Source of the DNA: Anaerolineales bacterium
GTDB taxonomy: Bacteria; Chloroflexota; Anaerolineae; Anaerolineales; Villigracilaceae
Length of the DNA: 10,822 bases
Assembly: GCA_025938055.1 (NCBI GenBank)
Contig: JAICQC010000129.1
Coordinates: forward strand, 1-10,822
Direction: 5' to 3'
Made by a program: the position numbers and the translations under genes. Positions 6,586 to 10,822 of the stretch are shown piece by piece; positions within the stretch are counted from its first letter, which is position 1; each line of letters starts with the position of its first letter. The notes beneath the pieces were generated by a model. That model ran no database searches. It saw nothing but the letters and a program-made list of their open reading frames with translations, and had not been told where the DNA came from.

Positions 6586-6846
6586 ATGAGCATCCCGGAC
6601 ATCATCGTCACAGAAGTGGAATTGAAGCGCAACACGGGCGAGCGCGGCACCAGAAAATTCATTGCCTACCACGGAATCGTCTATGACGTCACCGATTGTC
6701 CCAAATGGCGCACCGACCTGCACGAACAACTGCATTTTGCCGGTCAAGACCTGACCAGCGAACTCCCCGAGGCTCCGCATCAGGAAGACGTATTTTCAAG
6801 ACCCTGCGTAAAAGTTGTTGGAAAATTACAATCCCTACAGAGGTAA
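6586..6846 (+). CDS. Small cytochrome-b5-like heme/steroid-binding domain protein
   Basis: The 86-residue protein has the prokaryotic short cytochrome-b5-like pattern: KFIAYHGIVYDVTDCPKW (24-41), then LHEQLHFAGQDLTSELPEAPH (45-65), and a closing VKVVGKL (75-81). In this group the histidines of the HxxxHxAG-DLT and APH elements are candidates for heme contacts, here H46/H50 and H65. There is no signal peptide or membrane segment, so it should be soluble and cytoplasmic. Whether it binds heme, a steroid-like ligand or neither is untested. ATG 6586 is chosen because the -10 box is directly before it; a longer frame starting at 6529 would overlap the promoter and add residues unrelated to the fold. 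It is followed 3 bases later by the GH13 gene, whose ribosome site (AGAGG) overlaps its last codon. Confidence 0.8.
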   Translation: MSIPDIIVTEVELKRNTGERGTRKFIAYHGIVYDVTDCPKWRTDLHEQLHFAGQDLTSELPEAPHQEDVFSRPCVKVVGKLQSLQR

Positions 6847-6849
6847 ACA

Positions 6850-8565
6850 ATGACTGATTTCAAGTGGTGGCAGACGGCTGTCTTCTATCAGATCTACCCG
6901 CGTTCCTTCGCGGATGGCAACGGCGATGGCATCGGTGATTTCAAGGGCATTATGGAAAAGCTGGATTATCTTTCCGATCTGGGCATAGATGGCATCTGGC
7001 TTTCACCGCACTTCCCCTCTCCCAACTGGGATTGCGGCTACGACGTGGCAGACTACACAGACGTCGCGCCGGAATACGGCACGCTGGATGACTTTAAGAG
7101 ATTTCTGAGCGAAGCGCACGCACGGAACATTCGCGTCATTCTGGACCTAGTGATGAATCACACCTCCGATGAGCATCCCTGGTTCCTGGAGTCCAGGTCC
7201 AGCCGCGACAACCCCAAAGCGGACTGGTACGTCTGGGTGGATATACCGCCTAATAACTGGCAGTCCTGTTTCGATGGCGAAGCATGGACTTATGTGCCTG
7301 AGCGCGATCAGTACTACTATCACTACTTCATGAAGCAGCAGCCCGATCTGAACTGGCATAATCCCGCGGTCAAAAAAGCCATGTGGGATGCCGTCCGTTT
7401 CTGGCTAGACCTCGACGTGGATGGCTACCGGCTGGACGCGATTGGCACCATCTACGAAGACCCGAACATGACCCCGCATGAAGTTCCCCTGGATCTGGCA
7501 GGACTACGCAACGCGGGCGACCTCGCGAAAACGGCTGCACAAAGGAAGCAAGTCTTTCAATACTGGCACGATATGTTCAAGAATCAGTGGGGGCAGCCTG
7601 GTTTGCACGAACTCATGAAGGAACTGCGCGCCGTGCTCGACGAATACGACGGCGACCGCATGCTGGTCGGCGAGGACGATGACATTCACTACATGGGAAC
7701 TGGCGACGATGAACTGCATCTCGTCTTCAACTTTCCCCTGATGCGCACGGAGCAGATCACGCCTAGCCACATCCGCGCCAACCAGAAGGACCGTCTCGCG
7801 CAGTTGGAGGCGCTCCCTGCGAAAGGCTGGCCCTGCAACACACTCGGCAACCATGACACCTCCCGCATCCATACCCGCTATGGGGATCGCCAGCACGACG
7901 CCGAACTGGCGCGCCTTCATGCCGCGCTCGTACTCACGCTTAAGGGTACACCCTTCCTCTATAATGGCGAGGAGATCGGCATGACGGATCTCATCATTAC
8001 CGATCCGACCAAACTGCGCGACACTATGGCAACCTGGTACTACGACAGACTGATCAACCCATTAAAAGTCGATCCACAGGAAGCTGCCCTGCGAGCCGGG
8101 CAGATGTCTCGCGACAAGAACCGCACGCCCATGCAGTGGTCCAACAGCCCCAACGCAGGATTCTCTCCTGCAAATGTGGAGACATGGCTCCCTGTGCATC
8201 CTAATTACAAGATCGGCATCAACGTCCGCGACCAGCAGCACAACCCGATCTCACTCCTGAACTACTACAAACATCTCTTGCAGGTTCGCAAAAGTTCTCC
8301 AGCCTTGATCGAGGGCGAATACATTCCACTCAATACCACTGCGAAGGATTACTTTGCCTTCCTGCGCAAATCGAATGAGCAAACGGTTCTCGTTGTCCTG
8401 AATTTCTCAGAGAAAAAACTGGAGCTAGATTTCTCGCATACGCGGGGGATTAAGGGACATAAGTTGCAGATCCTCTTCTCCAGCGCCGAACGGCTCAAGA
8501 TAGCCAAGCCTCCATACGGGTTAACCATCAATCCCTTTGAAGTGTTCATCGCAGAAGTGCAATAG
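6850..8565 (+). CDS. GH13 alpha-glucosidase (oligo-1,6-glucosidase/maltase group)
   Basis: The 571-residue protein is a full-length GH13 enzyme of the alpha-glucosidase type. It has WWQTAVFYQIYPRSF at the N-terminus, the DGNGDGIGD calcium-site loop (22-30), CGYDVADYTDV (62-72), region I DLVMNHTSDEHPWF (99-112), region II GYRLDAI with nucleophile D196, region III LVGED with acid/base E275, and region IV LGNHDTSRI with D336. A C-terminal beta domain closes it (about 490-571). It hydrolyses terminal alpha-glucosidic bonds of short oligosaccharides. Ala197 after the nucleophile is usual in alpha-1,4-preferring enzymes, whereas isomaltases have Val there, so a maltase-like preference is inferred. 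No signal peptide is present, so it acts in the cytoplasm and needs an uptake system encoded elsewhere. It is translationally coupled to the b5-like gene (3-base gap, AGAGG 6 bases before ATG). The stop is immediately followed by a palindromic repeat. Confidence 0.93.
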   Translation: MTDFKWWQTAVFYQIYPRSFADGNGDGIGDFKGIMEKLDYLSDLGIDGIWLSPHFPSPNWDCGYDVADYTDVAPEYGTLDDFKRFLSEAHARNIRVILDLVMNHTSDEHPWFLESRSSRDNPKADWYVWVDIPPNNWQSCFDGEAWTYVPERDQYYYHYFMKQQPDLNWHNPAVKKAMWDAVRFWLDLDVDGYRLDAIGTIYEDPNMTPHEVPLDLAGLRNAGDLAKTAAQRKQVFQYWHDMFKNQWGQPGLHELMKELRAVLDEYDGDRMLVGEDDDIHYMGTGDDELHLVFNFPLMRTEQITPSHIRANQKDRLAQLEALPAKGWPCNTLGNHDTSRIHTRYGDRQHDAELARLHAALVLTLKGTPFLYNGEEIGMTDLIITDPTKLRDTMATWYYDRLINPLKVDPQEAALRAGQMSRDKNRTPMQWSNSPNAGFSPANVETWLPVHPNYKIGINVRDQQHNPISLLNYYKHLLQVRKSSPALIEGEYIPLNTTAKDYFAFLRKSNEQTVLVVLNFSEKKLELDFSHTRGIKGHKLQILFSSAERLKIAKPPYGLTINPFEVFIAEVQ

Positions 8566-8624
8566 AACCTTGCGAAGGTTGGGTTGCCAAAACCGAGTCC
8601 AGAGAGAAAAACCTTCGCAAGGTT
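8566..8624. repeat. Inverted pair of 15-base palindromes after the GH13 gene
   Basis: AACCTTGCGAAGGTT (8566-8580) begins at the base after the stop codon. Its exact reverse complement AACCTTCGCAAGGTT lies at 8610-8624. Each unit is itself a 6-bp hairpin with a 3-base centre, and the two together can form a 15-bp stem around a 29-base loop. It could serve as a transcription end point or 3' stabiliser for the GH13 mRNA. The doubled palindrome also looks like a REP-type dispersed element. Between 8625 and the next gene (8747) I see no clear gene or strong promoter. Confidence 0.75.
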
Positions 8625-8747
8625 TCGGAATCATGACTAAACTTTCTTCACCAGCTAAACGCGAGCGCTTCGTTACTCTCTGAGGACGGATCTTCCGCGA
8701 CACCGATCCCTATAAAGTTCATCGCAATTCAGAGAAGGGAAAATAAA

Positions 8748-9368
8748 ATGTGGAAACCAGGTGATGTAATTGCGTGGAGGGGAATCGCGAGAAATCGTCC
8801 ATGGCACATTCAATCAGTTATCGTAGTCAAAGATACTCTTGATGAGCTTGTTGTGACTGTTTTGCCTGGTGCCGAAGGCGTTGCGGAAAAAGATTATACA
8901 AAAGGCAAGAAGAATGGCAAACGACTTTGGGATTTTGCAAATAATGACTGGGAACTTGCAAAGTACTCGTGGCACACAAATCGAGTGCTAGCCATTGTGC
9001 AACCCGAAAAGTACTACGCGATTATGTGTTTCTGGAATCATGAGCATAACGAATTCATCGGTTATTACGTAAACTTTCAACTTCCACTTCAGAGAAGTCA
9101 TTGCGGCATAGACACTTTGGATTTAGATCTTGATATCGACATCGAACCTGACCTAAGTTTCAGGTGGAAGGATGAGGATGATTATCAGAAAGCAATCGAA
9201 CAGGGGATAACTATTCCAGAATGGGTTCAGTCTATTGAAAATGCAAAGCCTGAAATCCTTGACAAACTGGAAAAACGCCAATACCCGTTCGATGGTTCGT
9301 GGCTGGATTGGCAGCCTGACCCTACTTGGTCTCTGCCCACACTGCCCGCAAATTGGGATAAGATATAA
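8748..9368 (+). CDS. DUF402 domain protein
   Basis: The 206-residue protein carries the DUF402 signature in its middle: FIGYYVNFQLPLQRSHCGIDTLDLDLDIDIEPD (103-135) followed by FRWKDEDDYQKAIEQGI (138-154). The run of Asp residues (D122, D125, D127, D129) and the later DED group (142-144) fit the metal-binding acidic residues of DUF402 enzymes. Studied members (FomD and Staphylococcus Ntdp) hydrolyse phosphoanhydride bonds of nucleotides; the substrate here is unknown. The N-terminus (MWKPGDVIAWRG) and the tryptophan-rich C-terminus (SWLDWQPDPTW) are typical of family members with this layout. The start is ATG 8748, with AAGGGA 7 bases upstream. The gene is visibly A+T-richer than its neighbours (50 G+C in the 120 bases at 8881-9000, against 36 in the 60 bases at 9721-9780) and has repeats on both sides, which suggests separate acquisition. 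Only a weak -10-like TATAAA at 8711-8716 is seen before it. Confidence 0.82.
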   Translation: MWKPGDVIAWRGIARNRPWHIQSVIVVKDTLDELVVTVLPGAEGVAEKDYTKGKKNGKRLWDFANNDWELAKYSWHTNRVLAIVQPEKYYAIMCFWNHEHNEFIGYYVNFQLPLQRSHCGIDTLDLDLDIDIEPDLSFRWKDEDDYQKAIEQGITIPEWVQSIENAKPEILDKLEKRQYPFDGSWLDWQPDPTWSLPTLPANWDKI

Positions 9369-9378
9369 ATAGTCATCT

Positions 9379-9464
9379 GTCATTGCGAGGGCGCTAGCCC
9401 GGCACTGCGTTCGTTGCAGTACAGGTGAGCAATCTACTGCTCTCGCGAAAATATTCACAATGAC
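9379..9464. repeat. ATTGCGAG-type dispersed palindromic repeat
   Basis: The element begins GTCATTG (9379-9385) and ends CAATGAC (9458-9464) as exact terminal inverted repeats. A second pair lies just inside (GCGAG 9385-9389, CTCGC 9442-9446). The middle contains a GCGCTAGC-like segment and a small hairpin ACTGC/GCAGT (9404-9408/9416-9420), followed by GAGCAATCTACTGC. ATTGCGAG...GCAATC elements are scattered in the intergenic spaces of many bacteria, including (from memory) Anaerolineae; this copy appears to carry an extra segment between the two halves. It fills the gap between the DUF402 gene and fdhD and may be a non-autonomous mobile repeat. Confidence 0.7.
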
Positions 9465-9480
9465 GAAAAGATGTATTGGT

Positions 9481-9486
9481 AGGAGG
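9481..9486 (+). promoter_or_regulatory. Ribosome binding site of fdhD
   Basis: A full AGGAGG lies 4 bases before ATG 9491. It selects that ATG over the in-frame start at 9476 and the out-of-frame ATG at 9487. Confidence 0.75.
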
Positions 9487-9490
9487 ATGT

Positions 9491-10270
9491 ATGATTTCCC
9501 CTCAAAAAGTGATTCACTACGAAAGATACGAATTCAAAAAATGGAAGCCGTTTGATGCCGAGACGATTGTGGAAGCTCCCGTCTCGCTGACCGTCAACGG
9601 CAAAGTCTGGCTGACGTTCATGTGCACGCCGGTCAATCTGGAAGCCATGGCAGTGGGATTCCTCTACAACGAAGGCATTATCGAGTCCATGCAGGAAGTA
9701 GAGGATGTGCGCGTCTGCGAGCATGGCGATAATGTCGATGTCTGGTTAAACCGCAGCGTGGAGCAGCCGCAGTCCTGGCGGCGGACGTCTGGCTGTACGG
9801 GCGGCGTCACAGCCGTAGACGCCCTGGCACGCGTGGATATCTCCTTTGACGGTGAGCATCCTAAGATCCAGCCTGAGGTGATCGGTCAACTCGTGGTGTC
9901 GCTGTTCGAATCACAGGAGTTATATCGTGAGACCGGCGGAGTCCACACATCCGCGTTGAGTGATGGTGTAAAAATCGTTTTTGCCGCAGAGGATATTGGC
10001 AGGCACAACACACTGGATAAGCTCGCCGGTCTATGCCTGATGGAAAATGTCTGGCTGCAGACGAGGATCTTGATCACCACCGGGCGCATCAGCTCAGAAA
10101 TGCTGCAAAAAGCCGCGCGCATCCAGGCGCCGATCCTGATCTCGCGGACATCGCCAAGTTCGCTTTCCATCGAAATGGCTGAGCGTTACGGGGTTACATT
10201 GATCGGTTATGCCAGGCGAGATCGTTTTAATGTGTATTCCAATTCACAACGCATTGATTTTCAGAGGTGA
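9491..10270 (+). CDS. Formate dehydrogenase accessory sulfurtransferase FdhD
   Basis: The 259-residue protein is FdhD along its whole length: EAPVSLTVNGKVWLTFMCTPVNLEAMAVGFLYNEGII (28-64), RRTSGCTGG (97-105), RETGGVHTSAL (146-156), AEDIGRHNTLDKLAG (166-180) and TTGRISSEML (196-205). FdhD takes sulfur from a cysteine desulfurase and passes it to the molybdenum/tungsten bis-MGD cofactor, which formate dehydrogenase needs for activity; it acts in the cytoplasm. E. coli FdhD uses a CxxC loop at this place (C121 and C124). Here the loop has one cysteine, C102, a variant also seen in other lineages, so persulfide transfer is inferred to rest on C102. No formate dehydrogenase gene lies in the window. 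The start is ATG 9491 after AGGAGG. The OsmC-family gene follows after 2 bases, so the pair is almost certainly one operon. Confidence 0.93.
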   Translation: MISPQKVIHYERYEFKKWKPFDAETIVEAPVSLTVNGKVWLTFMCTPVNLEAMAVGFLYNEGIIESMQEVEDVRVCEHGDNVDVWLNRSVEQPQSWRRTSGCTGGVTAVDALARVDISFDGEHPKIQPEVIGQLVVSLFESQELYRETGGVHTSALSDGVKIVFAAEDIGRHNTLDKLAGLCLMENVWLQTRILITTGRISSEMLQKAARIQAPILISRTSPSSLSIEMAERYGVTLIGYARRDRFNVYSNSQRIDFQR

Positions 10271-10272
10271 TC

Positions 10273-10668
10273 ATGAAGTACAGTGCGCTTATTGAAAACA
10301 GTCCCAGCAATCATCAAGTAACTCTTAAAATCGGCGAGAAGGAGCAAACCATCCCTATTGCACCACGCCCAATCGGCGGCTCGAGCATTTCGGGTGGAGA
10401 ATTACTATTTCTCGCGCTTGCCACTTGCTATTGCAATGACCTGTACCGTGAAGCGGCAAAGCGCGGGATCACAATCCACCGCGTGGAAGTCGAAGTGGAC
10501 GGTGATTTTCAAGCCGAAGGAAAGCCAGCCTCAAATATCGTGTACCGCGCCCAGGTAGACGCGGACGCAGATCAGGACACAATCCATGAACTGCTATTGC
10601 ACACCGATTCCGTGACAGAAATTCAGAATACATTGCGCCTCGGTACTCCAGTGAAATTTGAAATATGA
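10273..10668 (+). CDS. OsmC-family protein
   Basis: The 131-residue protein has the OsmC fold pattern: an N-terminal beta segment, the GELLFLALATCYCNDLYREAAKRGI helix (42-66) with C52 and C54, a beta strand pair (HRVEVEVDGDF), and the final helix-strand HTDSVTEIQNTLRLGTPVKFEI (110-131). OsmC/Ohr enzymes reduce organic hydroperoxides with two cysteines, one in the central helix and one in the later helix. The later one is absent here (DSVTEIQNTL), so classical peroxidase action is doubtful and another thiol-based role is possible. ATG 10273 is chosen, 5 bases after AGAGG; a GTG at 10267 overlapping the fdhD stop would add only two residues. Its coupling to fdhD suggests a role near sulfur transfer or molybdenum enzyme maturation, which is inference. 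Confidence 0.85.
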   Translation: MKYSALIENSPSNHQVTLKIGEKEQTIPIAPRPIGGSSISGGELLFLALATCYCNDLYREAAKRGITIHRVEVEVDGDFQAEGKPASNIVYRAQVDADADQDTIHELLLHTDSVTEIQNTLRLGTPVKFEI

Positions 10669-10700
10669 CAAATGTCATCCGAATAAAGGAAGAATGCAAC

Positions 10701-10728
10701 TTACGCCAATCAGCCGTTTGCATATAAT
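10701..10728 (+). promoter_or_regulatory. Possible promoter for a gene beyond the window
   Basis: A perfect TATAAT lies at 10723-10728, with a weak -35-like TTACGC at 10701-10706 and a 16-base spacer. Nothing that I can support as a gene lies between it and the end of the window, so it would drive a gene with a leader of at least about 85 bases. No terminator hairpin is visible after the OsmC-family gene. Confidence 0.4.
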
Positions 10729-10822
10729 AGGAGAAAGTAGCAGCGAGACTGAAACTCAATAACTCATCACAAATCATCACAGCATATTGTTCTTTCATCA
10801 AGCACAACACAGTTCAAAGTCG

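Noticed and set aside
6166..6780. A 204-codon open frame on the minus strand
   Set aside because: It runs through the end of the peptidase gene, a perfect terminator and the b5-like gene, all supported on the plus strand, and has no recognisable motif.
8633..8743. A short frame ATG 8633 (MTKLSSPAKRERFVTL, stop, then GRIFRDTDPYKVHRNSEKGK)
   Set aside because: It has an internal stop, lacks a ribosome site and is too short to assign. It might be a gene relic but I cannot support it.
9369..9490. Possible CRISPR repeat or riboswitch before fdhD
   Set aside because: There is only one palindromic unit with no spaced direct repeats, and the hairpins match a dispersed intergenic repeat better than any aptamer I know.

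Overview
The window looks like an ordinary chromosomal stretch from an uncultured Chloroflexota bacterium, probably class Anaerolineae. This is an inference from gene content, moderate G+C, A/T-stemmed ATCTCC/GGAGAT hairpin terminators and ATTGCGAG-type dispersed repeats. No rRNA or marker gene is present to prove it. Every gene I accept lies on the + strand.

Layout. Positions 1-1246 are gene-poor. They hold one complete small gene (DUF4258, toxin-like fold) and, in the same frame directly after its stop, the C-terminal half of a DUF1349 protein. About 400 bases of apparently eroded sequence follow. From 1247 there is a two-gene unit: a STAS-domain anti-sigma-factor antagonist-like protein and a 281-residue protein of unknown function, closed by a hairpin terminator. 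A GNAT acetyltransferase, a winged-helix AlkZ-like DNA glycosylase candidate and a truncated DUF1697 gene follow in close order. A clear sigma70-type promoter then drives a 666-residue exported S33/TAP-type peptidase with an extra C-terminal domain, closed by a strong terminator. Next come a cytochrome-b5-like mini-protein, predicted to be made from a leaderless mRNA, and a GH13 alpha-glucosidase 3 bases behind it. A palindromic repeat pair separates these from an A+T-richer DUF402 gene, and a second, different palindromic repeat lies after that gene. The last unit is fdhD followed 2 bases later by an OsmC-family gene. The window ends in a probable promoter region for a gene outside it.

How the genes work together. 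I see no single pathway. Plausible functional units are STAS + unknown protein (signalling), b5-like protein + alpha-glucosidase (co-transcribed, link unclear) and FdhD + OsmC-like protein (sulfur/thiol chemistry for molybdenum enzyme maturation). The gene remnants and dispersed repeats suggest a genome with active turnover in its intergenic spaces. I found no CRISPR array, tRNA, rRNA, transposase, phage gene or recognisable defence system. The most useful points for a second look are the leaderless b5 gene, the AlkZ-type QxQ motif, the peptidase C-terminal domain, the repeats on both sides of the DUF402 gene, and the fdhD-osmC pair.
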